A stretch of DNA of 47,658 nt from an uncultured Porphyromonadaceae bacterium (lineage in GTDB: Bacteria > Bacteroidota > Bacteroidia > Bacteroidales > Muribaculaceae). The stretch is taken from assembly GCA_948467675.1 (NCBI GenBank), contig CAOKFI010000017.1, positions 1 to 47,658 on the forward strand, read 5' to 3'. The notes under the pieces are model-generated. The model was not told the DNA's origin. It saw only the letters and a list, made by a program, of their open reading frames with translations, and did no database searches. Positions within the stretch are counted from its first letter, which is position 1. Each line of letters starts with the position of its first letter. Position numbers and translations under genes: made by a program. This document shows positions 6,747 to 15,775 of this stretch, piece after piece.

Positions 6747-9296
6747 ATGAGACAAATACTTTCAATCGTGTTGGCAACGGTGACTGCAGCCATTGCCAAT
6801 GCCGCGACATTCACATACCGCTTCGACGCGACTCCGGTTTCTGTCGCATTGTCGCAGATAGCCGAAGAACATCCGGAGCTGAATATCTCCTTTATATACA
6901 ACGAACTTGAGAACTACAAGACTTCGGCATCGGTCAACGCCGACAACGCCTACGAAGCCATACTCCAGGCCATAGGCCTGAACCCTATCGCCGTAGCCAC
7001 GAAGGATAACGCCATCTACATAGAGGCTCTTCAGCATGGCAAATATGAATACTACGGCACTCTGGCTGGCTCCGACAGAGAGCCGGTAGCCGCAGCCACC
7101 GTTCTGCTGCTCGCGCCACGCGACTCTACCGTGATCACCTACGGCATATCCGACAGCGAGGGTGGATTCAGAATCCCATGCGATCAGACCGGAGTCATTG
7201 CCAAGATCAGCTGCCTCGGATACAAGACCACCTATCGCCGAATCTACAATTTTGCCGTCGGCACCATAGAGATGGAGGAATCGGCCGTTCAGCTCCGCTC
7301 CGTCACTGTCGAGGCCGACAATGCCACAGCACAGTCCGACCGCACCATATACCGTCCGACACCGCGGCAGAAAAATGCCGCCCAGAACGCCACCGACCTG
7401 CTGCGGTTCATGGCTATACCACAGATCCGCATCAATGTGGTCAGCAACAAAGTGACAGACAATTTCGGCACCGAAGTAGCACTCTATATCAATGGCATGG
7501 AGGCCTCATCGGAGGACCTCGAAGGCTTGCGCACCGCCGATGTGCGCAATGTAGAGTACCTGGAATTCCCGACCGACCCGCGATATCGCGGCGCACAGAG
7601 GGTGATCAACTTCATCGTCCAGGAATATGCCTACGGCGGCTACACTAAGGTCACCGCCAACGAAAACTTTATGATCGGACTGTCAAACAAAGTCAACGTG
7701 TTCAGCAAATTCTCATACGGCAAAATGAGCTATGACCTGTATGTCGGTTCCAACAATTGGGACAACCACCACACAGGCAGCGCCATAACCGGCGATTACC
7801 GCCTGCTCGACAACAATGGACAGGAATACAGGCTGCGCCGCGAGGAAATCCTGACCGACTCCAGATTCAAGCAGGATCAGTATCCCGTGACATTCCGAGC
7901 CACCTACAATACCGGTAAAGTGCAGATTCGCAACACGGCAGCCTTCACCCATGAAGGAGTATCGGCCAATGAGGCCAACGGTGCACTACACTACTCCAAT
8001 GCCCCTGCCAAAGATTTCGAGTTTTCCCGATCCAATCCGACCAAACGAAACTCCGCAATATACGCAGGCTCATTCTATTTCGCACTTCCCAACGACTTTG
8101 CGATCGACGTCACACCGACATTCAACTACTCGCATATCAACGACCACCTGCTGTACACGGCTGGAGGCAACAGCTCCATCGTCAGAAACGCACGCGAAAA
8201 CGCCTACAACTACCGCGTCAACGCTTACATCCGCAAACAGGCAGGCCAAAAGCACTCGTTTATGGCCGGTATCAATGGAGGCGACATCATAAATCATCTG
8301 CGATATACCGGAACGCAGGATTATTCCGACAAATTCAGTCTGGCTTTCGCAGCCGGCATAATCGGCTACAACTACCGGAGCCGCAACCTGTCGCTGAGCA
8401 TGGACGCCGGCGTATGCTGGGAAGGGAGCGACATCAACCGCGAAAAACAGAACGACGTATATCCCTGGACCCACATAAACCTGCAATATACGCTGTCGCC
8501 ACGCCACCTGTTTTCGACGTACTTCCAGTTCGCATCCAACTCACCTACAATATCACAGAAAGCCTCCGACATACTTCGTGACAACGAATACATGTTAATC
8601 ACCGGCAATCCGCAACTGGAGAACTCCCGCCACGTGACACTGAACCTCGCCTACACCTGGCTGCAGTCAAACAAATTCTCAATGAGCGCCTACGGCGAAT
8701 ACTACGGGCTGTTCGACCGGCTGATCTCCGAGTACTCACCATTCGACAACGGCCAAGCGATATTGCGCGGCTACACCAACAACGGCAGCTACAACCGGTT
8801 CAAAATCGGACTCGGTGCCAGGCTTCAACTGTTGGACGGCAAACTGGAACTGTATGCCAGCCCCGAACAATACTTCTATAAAAGCACCGGCATATATAAC
8901 CGATCGTACAATCCGTTTTCAGTGTTCGCACAGGCCACATTCTATGCCGGCAACTTCTATTTTCAGGCTTATTACATGTCGCCCGAAAAGAGCATGTGGT
9001 ATGATTCCGGCTCCATACACTGCGTGCGCAACCACCACAGCCTCATGGCCGGATGGGCCGACAGCAACTGGAACGTACGCCTGGGCGCCAACGATGTATG
9101 CAACCGCGGCTGGGTCGGTGCCACCACCGCCTTAGAGAGCGAATATTACTCGGAACTCCGCACCAACCTCGGCACCTCGGCACGTCCCCGTATCAACCTG
9201 ACAGCCACCTACACCATCAACTACGGACGCAAAGTGCAGCGGGCCAACGAAATCGGCGAACAATCCGGTGCGGCCTCCGCCATCCTCAAATACTGA
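6747..9296 (+). CDS. TonB-dependent outer-membrane receptor/transducer with N-terminal STN domain
   Basis: An 849-residue protein: signal peptide 1-20; an STN domain (about 21-92, TFTYRFDATPVSVALSQIAEE...), which in FecA-type transducers signals to the anti-sigma; a carboxypeptidase-D-like regulatory domain (about 98-175); a plug (about 190-290, containing VALYINGMEASSEDLEGL); and a large beta-barrel to the end, resembling the outer-membrane beta-barrel family PF14905. It presumably imports a ligand using TonB energy and reports it to the anti-sigma/sigma pair encoded just upstream. No SusD partner follows, so a glycan substrate is less certain than for SusC. It is followed by a small palindromic terminator. 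Confidence 0.88.
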   Translation: MRQILSIVLATVTAAIANAATFTYRFDATPVSVALSQIAEEHPELNISFIYNELENYKTSASVNADNAYEAILQAIGLNPIAVATKDNAIYIEALQHGKYEYYGTLAGSDREPVAAATVLLLAPRDSTVITYGISDSEGGFRIPCDQTGVIAKISCLGYKTTYRRIYNFAVGTIEMEESAVQLRSVTVEADNATAQSDRTIYRPTPRQKNAAQNATDLLRFMAIPQIRINVVSNKVTDNFGTEVALYINGMEASSEDLEGLRTADVRNVEYLEFPTDPRYRGAQRVINFIVQEYAYGGYTKVTANENFMIGLSNKVNVFSKFSYGKMSYDLYVGSNNWDNHHTGSAITGDYRLLDNNGQEYRLRREEILTDSRFKQDQYPVTFRATYNTGKVQIRNTAAFTHEGVSANEANGALHYSNAPAKDFEFSRSNPTKRNSAIYAGSFYFALPNDFAIDVTPTFNYSHINDHLLYTAGGNSSIVRNARENAYNYRVNAYIRKQAGQKHSFMAGINGGDIINHLRYTGTQDYSDKFSLAFAAGIIGYNYRSRNLSLSMDAGVCWEGSDINREKQNDVYPWTHINLQYTLSPRHLFSTYFQFASNSPTISQKASDILRDNEYMLITGNPQLENSRHVTLNLAYTWLQSNKFSMSAYGEYYGLFDRLISEYSPFDNGQAILRGYTNNGSYNRFKIGLGARLQLLDGKLELYASPEQYFYKSTGIYNRSYNPFSVFAQATFYAGNFYFQAYYMSPEKSMWYDSGSIHCVRNHHSLMAGWADSNWNVRLGANDVCNRGWVGATTALESEYYSELRTNLGTSARPRINLTATYTINYGRKVQRANEIGEQSGAASAILKY

Positions 9297-9337
9297 CCGC
9301 AGCAGTCGAAGCGTGCCGCCAATTAAACCCTGCCGAC

Positions 9338-9355
9338 AACCCTGTCGACAGGGTT
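9338..9355 (+). terminator. Candidate terminator after the TonB receptor
   Basis: Perfect 7-bp stem AACCCTG / CAGGGTT around the tetraloop TCGA, followed by ATTGTTTATT. It lies 41 nt after the receptor stop. The T-run is interrupted, so the strength is uncertain. Confidence 0.5.
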
Positions 9356-9356
9356 A

Positions 9357-9386
9357 TTGTTTATTGGAAAAGATTCTGTAACTTCG
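9357..9386 (+). promoter_or_regulatory. Promoter of the DUF4831-like gene
   Basis: TTG at 9357-9359, 19-nt spacer, TAACTTCG at 9379-9386 (TAnnTTTG with one change). The ATG is 31 nt downstream. Confidence 0.5.
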
Positions 9387-9417
9387 CACTTACAATAAGA
9401 TATTAGACGCAATCCGC

Positions 9418-10512
9418 ATGAAAGCATATATATTCCCACTCGTTGCCGCAGGCGCTATTATGATGCCGTCAGCATCCGTGGCTCAGACAACCCAGAAACT
9501 CACTGCCACAAAAGCCAATGAATACGGACTGATATACTCGCTCCCGCGTACTGTCCTCGACATTACAGTCGAAGCCAAGCGCACAGTACGCCAGCCCGGC
9601 GAATTCTACAAATACGCAAAAAAATATCTTAAAGACGAGAATGCCATAACCGAACCGTCTGAAGAATGGACACTCAAATCCATAACAGTGGTACCCAGAG
9701 GCGTAGCTGACACTGACGAGAAATACCTCATGCAGTTCAAAAGCGGCAGCACACCCTATCTGATACTCAACGATGCCGATGTTCCAGTGGCTCTGAATAC
9801 CGAACAGATCCTGCAAAGCGAAGATATAAAACTTCCTGAACCTGTCGAAGCGGCTCCAACACCCCTTGAGACTCCGGCTGCCAAACAGGCTGTCAGCGAA
9901 GAAATGCTACAAAGCCAGTCATCGGCCAAACGCGCCGAACTCGCAGCCGCACAGATCTACGCACTGCGCCAGAGCCGCACCGACCTTATAACAGGCCAGG
10001 CCGACCAGATGCCACCGGACGGAAAGGCCATGCAGATAGTAATGGACAATATCGCAGCCCAGGAAGCAGCTCTGACAGCAATGTTTCTCGGCACAGAACA
10101 ACAGTCGACCGATGTCGTAACATATACATATACTCCCGACGAAGCCCGGACAAACGACATCATAGCACGCTTATCTCAGCTCAAAGGCATTGTGGATCCA
10201 GATGATCTATCCGGAGAACCGATCTACATAACTGTCGACGTAACCGACCGTGGAAAACTTCCCGTAAACGAAAAAGGCGAGGCTAAAAAATTCCCCAAAG
10301 GAGGCGTTGCCTATAAAATACCGGGCACTGCCGCTGTCAAAATCGATTTCAACGGCGACCGGATATATGACAAATCGATCGACATGGCTCAGTTCGGCAT
10401 CGTATTCGGATTGGATCCAGGACTGTTCACCGACAAAAAATCGCCGGCTTATCTGCTGCTCGACCCAGTCACCGGAGCTATACGCGAATTAGGTTCATCG
10501 GCAGGCAACTGA
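9418..10512 (+). CDS. DUF4831-like exported protein
   Basis: A 364-residue protein with a signal peptide (1-22, ending SASVAQ). The conserved start KLTATKANEYGLIYSLPRTVLDITVEAKRT matches what I recall of the Bacteroidales DUF4831 family. The middle (about 140-170) is a Pro/Ala/Glu-rich linker, followed by an Ala/Gln-rich helical stretch (AKRAELAAAQIYALRQSRTDLITGQADQMPPDGKAM). The C-terminal half looks beta-rich. The function is unknown; it is probably periplasmic or at the outer membrane. The last 64 nt of the gene overlap the 3' end of the convergent surface lipoprotein gene. Confidence 0.75.
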   Translation: MKAYIFPLVAAGAIMMPSASVAQTTQKLTATKANEYGLIYSLPRTVLDITVEAKRTVRQPGEFYKYAKKYLKDENAITEPSEEWTLKSITVVPRGVADTDEKYLMQFKSGSTPYLILNDADVPVALNTEQILQSEDIKLPEPVEAAPTPLETPAAKQAVSEEMLQSQSSAKRAELAAAQIYALRQSRTDLITGQADQMPPDGKAMQIVMDNIAAQEAALTAMFLGTEQQSTDVVTYTYTPDEARTNDIIARLSQLKGIVDPDDLSGEPIYITVDVTDRGKLPVNEKGEAKKFPKGGVAYKIPGTAAVKIDFNGDRIYDKSIDMAQFGIVFGLDPGLFTDKKSPAYLLLDPVTGAIRELGSSAGN

Positions 10513-11420
10513 ATGCCGCCGACCTCGGTCGAAGTCTCGCCGAGAACTCCGTTCGACTGCAAGACTCCGGTATAGATCCTGATAAAATCGATCTCTGTCA
10601 GATCTGCAGGATCGCCATTGTCATCGACAGCCCAGCTGAGATCGATTACAGATGCCTCGACATTATTCGGCTGGGCATCGGCATATCCGTAATCGAAACA
10701 GTCATAGACATATTGTTTCAGCGATGCATCATAGCGGCCATTATCCGGCAGACGCCGTCCAGTGGCCTCGAGTATTCCGCCATTGATCCACTGAGGGAAA
10801 TATGGCTGGGTGTGATATGGATTACGTGTCAGATAACCTTCCGAGCCATCCGAAGCTTCCCATCTGATATAAAATTCATCCGAGGCATTCTCGTCAGGCG
10901 CATAATAGCGCACCGTCAGCCTGTCAACCGATTCATCCCAGCGGCTGCCGCGTATCTGATACCAACGGTCGTCGGCTATACCGTTTGCATTATCATCACG
11001 GCTTACAAGTATTATACCCGGCTCTGAATTGCCGAAATGAGGATACGACAACGACGCGGCATTATAAAACGCATTGCCTGTAACCCTGAAGTCCCGTCCT
11101 GAAGGCCGATGACGCACAGGTTTCGACAACCGCAGTGTTATAGAACCGCCCCAGCTGCCAAGCGAAACGACATATCCCCTGTCGATATACGACTGTGCGG
11201 CATAACGCATAGCCACAGCGTCAGCACCCTCCTCATAGGGAGGCGCGATATTGACGAACTGCCCCGGCATAGGTGAATAATCCAGCACAGTGACTGCGAT
11301 AGTACGTTCTGCCGCATCGTCGGCAATATCGCCATCAACCGTCAGATCATGATTGTAATTGCATCCGGCCAGCGCCACAATCGCCGGCAACACCGGCAGT
11401 CCACGTCGAATAAATCCCAT
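10449..11420 (-). CDS. Surface-exposed lipoprotein of the family often found at Bacteroidota uptake loci
   Basis: A 323-residue lipoprotein: signal peptide with lipobox LAGC (Cys20). The core VVSLGSWGGSITLRLSKPV ... FRVTGNAFYNA ... EPGIILVSRDDNANGIADDRWYQIRGS resembles Bacteroidota cell-surface proteins seen next to BtuB-like and other TonB receptors. The DxNxNGxxDD segment looks like a calcium loop. The start ATG at 11420 shares one base with the TGA of the upstream dehydratase gene (TGATG), so translation is coupled; a GTG one codon earlier is also in frame. It is the last gene of the Wzi operon. The ligand is unknown. Confidence 0.72.
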   Translation of the reverse strand: MGFIRRGLPVLPAIVALAGCNYNHDLTVDGDIADDAAERTIAVTVLDYSPMPGQFVNIAPPYEEGADAVAMRYAAQSYIDRGYVVSLGSWGGSITLRLSKPVRHRPSGRDFRVTGNAFYNAASLSYPHFGNSEPGIILVSRDDNANGIADDRWYQIRGSRWDESVDRLTVRYYAPDENASDEFYIRWEASDGSEGYLTRNPYHTQPYFPQWINGGILEATGRRLPDNGRYDASLKQYVYDCFDYGYADAQPNNVEASVIDLSWAVDDNGDPADLTEIDFIRIYTGVLQSNGVLGETSTEVGGIQLPADEPNSRIAPVTGSSSR

Positions 11421-12418
11421 CACCGGTTGTATATTCCGGATTTATACCTGGCCAGATTATCCGGTTCGGTAAACCACTCTATCGTACGCCGCAATCCTTC
11501 TTCAAGGGAGACCTCCGGCTGCCAGCCTGTAAGCCGACGTATTCTGGTACTGTCTCCACACAAGCGCATCACCTCGCTGTTGGTCGGACGCAATCGCTCC
11601 TGATCGACCACATATTCGACATCAGCACCCATCAGTTCAGCTATAAGTCCGAGCGTATCGGCCATTGAGATCTCAGTTCCGGTAGCTATATTTATATCCT
11701 GTCCCTCGATGCCAGACGCGGCTCCCAGAGCCATAAATCCGCGACATGTGTCAGTAACATAATTGAAATCCCGGGTAGGCCGCAGATCTCCGACCTTTAT
11801 ACGGCGTTCGCCGGAGGCTATCTGCGAGATTATCGTCGGAATAATGGCTCTCGCACTCTGACGCGGACCATAGGTATTGAACGGACGCGCTATCACCACC
11901 GGCAATCCGAAAGCATTATAAAAGCTCATGGCTATCGCATCGGCTCCGATCTTTGTGGCGGAATAAGGTGATTGCGGCTGACGCGGATGCGTCTCCGGTA
12001 TGGGAACGTACTGCGCGGTACCGTAGACCTCCGAGGTCGAAGTGACTACTATACGTTCCACTCCTGCATCGCGCGCGGCCTGACACATATTGAGAGTACC
12101 ACGTATGTTCGTATCCACATAGCTGTCGGGAGCCACATAACTGTATGGAATAGCTATAAGAGCAGCCAGATGAAACACAGTACCGCATCCGCTGGTTATA
12201 TGACGGCAGAAATCCGGATCACGCACATCTCCGCTCACAACCTCCAGCGCCGGATGATCCACGCCCTCCAGCCATCCCCAGTTATTGAACGAGTTATAAT
12301 AACTCAATGCTCTCACTTTATAACCTTCGGCAAGCAGCATTTCGGTCAGATGCGAACCGATGAATCCATCGGCACCGGTCACCAATATCGTCTTTGATTT
12401 ATCTTTCATTGTCGTCAT
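11420..12418 (-). CDS. legB: NAD-dependent sugar-nucleotide 4,6-dehydratase, LegB-like
   Basis: A 332-residue short-chain dehydrogenase/epimerase. Rossmann motif GADGFIG at 15-21; catalytic STSEVYG (127-133) and YSATK (152-156). The stretches SYYNSFNNWGWLEG, HLAALIAIPYSYVAPDSYVDTNIRGTLN and RPFNTYGPRQSARAIIPTIISQIASG are characteristic of LegB, which makes UDP-4-keto-6-deoxy-GlcNAc for legionaminic acid or related sugars. No other legionaminic acid genes (legC, legI, neuC-like) are in the window, so the final product is open. It sits between a lipocalin-like lipoprotein and a surface lipoprotein in the Wzi operon, which suggests a surface-glycan role. The ATG at 12409 is an alternative start. 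Confidence 0.85.
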   Translation of the reverse strand: MTTMKDKSKTILVTGADGFIGSHLTEMLLAEGYKVRALSYYNSFNNWGWLEGVDHPALEVVSGDVRDPDFCRHITSGCGTVFHLAALIAIPYSYVAPDSYVDTNIRGTLNMCQAARDAGVERIVVTSTSEVYGTAQYVPIPETHPRQPQSPYSATKIGADAIAMSFYNAFGLPVVIARPFNTYGPRQSARAIIPTIISQIASGERRIKVGDLRPTRDFNYVTDTCRGFMALGAASGIEGQDINIATGTEISMADTLGLIAELMGADVEYVVDQERLRPTNSEVMRLCGDSTRIRRLTGWQPEVSLEEGLRRTIEWFTEPDNLARYKSGIYNR

Positions 12419-12428
12419 TCTTGATTTC

Positions 12429-12893
12429 TTACCACTTTGTCAGGAAATAACCGTAGACCGTCCCTTCCGGCGACTGATACTCCAGATGCAGTTTCCCGCC
12501 TTTCATCTCCAGTATATCCATGTCGGAAATACCCGGCGGCAAATGCGTCTCAGGCAACGGAGAATATCTCATTGTCCCTGCCGGAGTATTGTTGTCGGAA
12601 TATATGAACTCTATACGCAACACATCTGTCTGAGGTTCACACCATGTACCGTATACTTCATATCGCCCGTGATTTTCCGATACCCGCACCATCGACATTA
12701 TATTCGCCTGGAATTTCCATATCACATTATCGGCATATTCCGTATCCTGAACACCATCGACAGTCATCGAATCAAGTTTCCATGTGCCGAACCACGGACC
12801 GATATCCCCGTCATTATGGGTACATCCGCCGATACAGACAGCCGAAATCATCACTGCCGCCATTACGGCCCAGTATCTTATTTTTTGCATCAT
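12429..12893 (-). CDS. Small lipocalin-like lipoprotein
   Basis: A 154-residue protein with a signal peptide and lipobox IGGC (Cys24). After a short acidic linker comes GPWFGTWKLDSMTVDG, the G-x-W start typical of lipocalin-like domains, then alternating beta strands to the C terminus. Such Bacteroidales lipoproteins are usually of unknown function. Its ATG overlaps the stop of the upstream Wzi-like gene by 4 nt (ATGA), and the LegB-like gene starts 10 nt after it, so it is firmly inside the operon. A role together with the Wzi-like barrel is an inference from position only. Confidence 0.75.
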   Translation of the reverse strand: MMQKIRYWAVMAAVMISAVCIGGCTHNDGDIGPWFGTWKLDSMTVDGVQDTEYADNVIWKFQANIMSMVRVSENHGRYEVYGTWCEPQTDVLRIEFIYSDNNTPAGTMRYSPLPETHLPPGISDMDILEMKGGKLHLEYQSPEGTVYGYFLTKW

Positions 12894-14437
12894 GGCTTAC
12901 GCGCTGACTTGAATGGAACTACATTACAATCATACTTGAGACATAGCGAGGCTCCGAAATTATCGCCAAGCATATCGCCCCGGTCCATAGCGACCTGAAC
13001 CCCGAGTGAGAGACCGTTGACTTTCGGCATACGCCATCGGCCTTCGACCATAAACGAAGTATCATGTACCGGATACAGCCGGGGCATACGGCTATCGCCA
13101 TAACCCTTGCGGTAGCTTGCGAGTACACGCCAGTCCACAACAGGCCCCGCAGCGCCGGAAACTCCGATATGGAATCCACGCACACGGTTGTCGACGTATG
13201 CCATATAACCGTCGAGATTATATACCGGTCCTGGAAGAAAAGGAGATCCGATACTCATTCCGTAATTGCAGTATCCGTTATAATGCTGATTATTGTAATA
13301 CTGGTCGCCTCCGGTAGCATGATCCCGCAAGGTTGTGCCTGGACTATCATCCGGCGCCCAGTGTATCGGACCGCTCTGATTCATGAAATCGAGATATTCC
13401 ACAACAACGGCGGTTATCCACCAGCGATCCTGACGGCGCCATTCGAGTCCCCACAATCCGTCGAACCCGTTAAGTTTGCCTATCCCCGATCCGTCTTCCC
13501 ACGGCCATTGGAAATATGCACGCAGCTGATCGCCGTTATCGAGTGCGTAACGGCCGAGAAAATCCCATGACCCCAGATGATTGCCATCATAATATACACC
13601 ATCGCTCTGAGGTATCAGCATTTTCCAGAACGACTTTAGCCCTACGGGCTGCTTCATGAACCGATACACATTGCCCTCATTGTACCACCGCACATCGCCG
13701 CCGTACTGACCGGCTGCCTGCATGCCCAGAGTGACCGAGAACCGTTCAGTCGGTTTGGTACGCAGATATAGACGTTTATAATTGTACCATGTACCCTGCG
13801 TGATATGGTAGTTATAGTAATTATAGTGGTCGCGCAGCCATCGGTTATCCGTCATTTTGCCATATCCGATCTCTCCCTGGATCTGAATCCAGCCGCCAGT
13901 CAGAGGAATATCCTTAAAATCAATAAATCCGATTCTTGCTTCCGGAATAGGACGGGCATTCCCGCTCTCTGTGAGATCTCCGCTCGACAGACTGAAATTC
14001 AATATCGCGCTTTCGTGCTGTTTCATGCCAAACGTCAAAAAAAGCGAACGCCACTTCATTTCTCCGTAAAGCTGCTGAATGAATACCGGAGCAACTCCTT
14101 CCGCATGCTTAAACCACTTTCGGTCAGCAGCATCATAACGCCAATAATCCGTACTGCCCGCGACTCCAGTGATAAAATCGACACCGGCACTCCATGAAAA
14201 CCGGCTATTCGCATCAAGCGGTTTTACAGCAACCAGACGCAACATCGCACCCTTCGGCTGTGTAAGCACACCATGACGGTTCGACATCATATAATATGGT
14301 GCGAAATTGCCGGATCCGATATTGGCTGTAATCTCCGCGGAACAATCCACGGAAATATCGTCGGCCGCTGACGACGAATGAGTGCCTGCACAAAGCAATA
14401 GCGGCAGCAAAAGGCTACGAATGGTTCCGATTGTCAT
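12890..14437 (-). CDS. Wzi-family capsule assembly outer-membrane protein
   Basis: A 515-residue protein with a signal peptide (1-24). The body matches the Wzi-like capsule assembly family of Bacteroidales: FAPYYMMSNRHGVLTQ near the start, many Trp/Tyr-rich strands (YNYYNYHITQGTWYNYKRLYLRT), the conserved GLEWRRQDRWWITAVVVEYLDFMNQSGPIHW, and a final strand pair. E. coli Wzi is an 18-stranded barrel that ties capsule to the cell surface; Bacteroidales relatives are less studied. It is the first gene of a four-gene minus-strand operon with its own promoter. Confidence 0.85.
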   Translation of the reverse strand: MTIGTIRSLLLPLLLCAGTHSSSAADDISVDCSAEITANIGSGNFAPYYMMSNRHGVLTQPKGAMLRLVAVKPLDANSRFSWSAGVDFITGVAGSTDYWRYDAADRKWFKHAEGVAPVFIQQLYGEMKWRSLFLTFGMKQHESAILNFSLSSGDLTESGNARPIPEARIGFIDFKDIPLTGGWIQIQGEIGYGKMTDNRWLRDHYNYYNYHITQGTWYNYKRLYLRTKPTERFSVTLGMQAAGQYGGDVRWYNEGNVYRFMKQPVGLKSFWKMLIPQSDGVYYDGNHLGSWDFLGRYALDNGDQLRAYFQWPWEDGSGIGKLNGFDGLWGLEWRRQDRWWITAVVVEYLDFMNQSGPIHWAPDDSPGTTLRDHATGGDQYYNNQHYNGYCNYGMSIGSPFLPGPVYNLDGYMAYVDNRVRGFHIGVSGAAGPVVDWRVLASYRKGYGDSRMPRLYPVHDTSFMVEGRWRMPKVNGLSLGVQVAMDRGDMLGDNFGASLCLKYDCNVVPFKSARKP

Positions 14438-14462
14438 TTATCGATTTTTCCTTTTCAAAAGT

Positions 14463-14493
14463 CAAAGATACACAATATCGCCGAACGGACAAA
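14463..14493 (-). promoter_or_regulatory. Promoter of the Wzi operon
   Basis: Minus-strand TTTG at 14490-14493, exactly 19 nt, then TATCTTTG at 14463-14470: a full match to the Bacteroides consensus, 26 nt upstream of the Wzi ATG. Confidence 0.8.
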
Positions 14494-14542
14494 ACCATGC
14501 ACAGCCTTTAAACATGACAGCAATGACAAATGTTATCAATAT

Positions 14543-15037
14543 ATGGAACCGACCGTAGACATAGACATCCGTTTGACAAAAATACGAGAGTTGCCTGAAC
14601 TCTGCGAATTCAACCGCTGGGAAATGCTAAAATATTCAGGCCAGCCAGTAGATGTCGACATCCACTCGCAGTTTATACCGTATCCCGGCATCAATGTGAT
14701 GAATCTTGTGCTTGGAGTGACGTATACCACGACCCGCAATTACCTGCGTCGCAATCTGCTACGTTATGACATCGAACTGAGTTTCGAGATCTCCGACATG
14801 GATTCTGTCATAAATATGACGGATCAGTCTGTATATGTGCCGCCGACTCTGACTTCCATCATGCTGTCGGTCGGCATCGGATCCCTGAGAGGGATGCTCG
14901 CCATGCATACACGCCACACATTCCTGTCTCGATATCCGTTACCAATATTCAATCTGGGTGAAATGGTAAGCCGTCTGGCCAACGATGACAGATCGGTCAG
15001 CCCCGAGAATCCACTGTTCAGTTTTGCATACGAATAA
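14543..15037 (+). CDS. SecB-like chaperone-fold protein
   Basis: A 164-residue protein without signal peptide or membrane segment. The middle has alternating beta strands (INVMNLVLGVTYTTTRNYLRRNLLRYDIELSFEI). The C-terminal part, VPPTLTSIMLSVGIGSLRGMLAMHTRHTFLSRYPLPIFNLGEMV, resembles the end of SecB ([30 protein letters not shown]), where two beta strands lead into a long helix and a P-x-N loop. I infer a SecB-type export chaperone or a toxin-antitoxin-associated relative; no toxin gene is adjacent. GpmA starts 45 nt downstream with its own ribosome-binding site. Certainty is moderate, because this is pattern comparison only. Confidence 0.5.
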   Translation: MEPTVDIDIRLTKIRELPELCEFNRWEMLKYSGQPVDVDIHSQFIPYPGINVMNLVLGVTYTTTRNYLRRNLLRYDIELSFEISDMDSVINMTDQSVYVPPTLTSIMLSVGIGSLRGMLAMHTRHTFLSRYPLPIFNLGEMVSRLANDDRSVSPENPLFSFAYE

Positions 15038-15082
15038 AACTCACACCTCCCGCATAACCATCATAACAATCAGGAGTGAACT

Positions 15083-15769
15083 ATGAGACAGATCATTCTA
15101 TTACGACACGGACAAAGTCTATGGAATCTTGAAAACCGCTTTACCGGCTGGACCGATGTAGACCTCACAGACCGAGGTCGCGAGGAGGCCAGAGCGGCCG
15201 GAGAAAAAATCGCAGCCGCTGGTATAAGACCGGAATTCTTCTTCACTTCATATCAGAAACGGGCAATACATACACTGCAGATCGCAGCCGACGCCATGGA
15301 TCTGGCATGGGTGCCGGTAATCAAGGACTGGCACCTTAACGAACGGCACTACGGTGGCCTGCAAGGTCTCAACAAGGCCGAAACTGCAAAAAAATATGGC
15401 GACAGGCAGGTACACCTGTGGCGACGCAGCTACGATATAGCTCCGCCGGCAATAACGCCGGACGATGAGCGCCATCCGTCGCACGATCCGCGCTATGCAG
15501 GGATTCCCGCAGACCGGATGCCCACAGGAGAATCGCTTAAAGACACAATCGAACGGGTACGCCCCTGCTGGGAAGAGATTATAGTACCTAAAATCGGGCT
15601 ATACGATACCGTACTCATAGCCGCTCACGGCAACAGTCTGAGAGCACTCGTCATGATGCTGAAAAAGATGACGCCCGACGAAATCATCTCGCTTGAGATT
15701 CCGACGGGCGCACCCTGGCTGTTTCAGCTCGACGATCGCATGAATGTCATCGCCGAACGGTATCTATAG
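15083..15769 (+). CDS. gpmA: 2,3-bisphosphoglycerate-dependent phosphoglycerate mutase
   Basis: A 228-residue glycolytic enzyme interconverting 3- and 2-phosphoglycerate. Visible motifs: LLRHGQSLWN with the phosphorylated His9; FTGWTDVDLTDRG; the acid-base region LNERHYGGLQGLNK; and the second His in IAAHGNSLRAL. The usual RHGES reads RHGQS here, a change at a non-catalytic place. A good ribosome-binding site, AGGAG, lies 7 nt before the ATG. It is convergent with nfnB; the two stops are only 6 bp apart. Confidence 0.96.
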   Translation: MRQIILLRHGQSLWNLENRFTGWTDVDLTDRGREEARAAGEKIAAAGIRPEFFFTSYQKRAIHTLQIAADAMDLAWVPVIKDWHLNERHYGGLQGLNKAETAKKYGDRQVHLWRRSYDIAPPAITPDDERHPSHDPRYAGIPADRMPTGESLKDTIERVRPCWEEIIVPKIGLYDTVLIAAHGNSLRALVMMLKKMTPDEIISLEIPTGAPWLFQLDDRMNVIAERYL

Positions 15770-15775
15770 TCTTTA

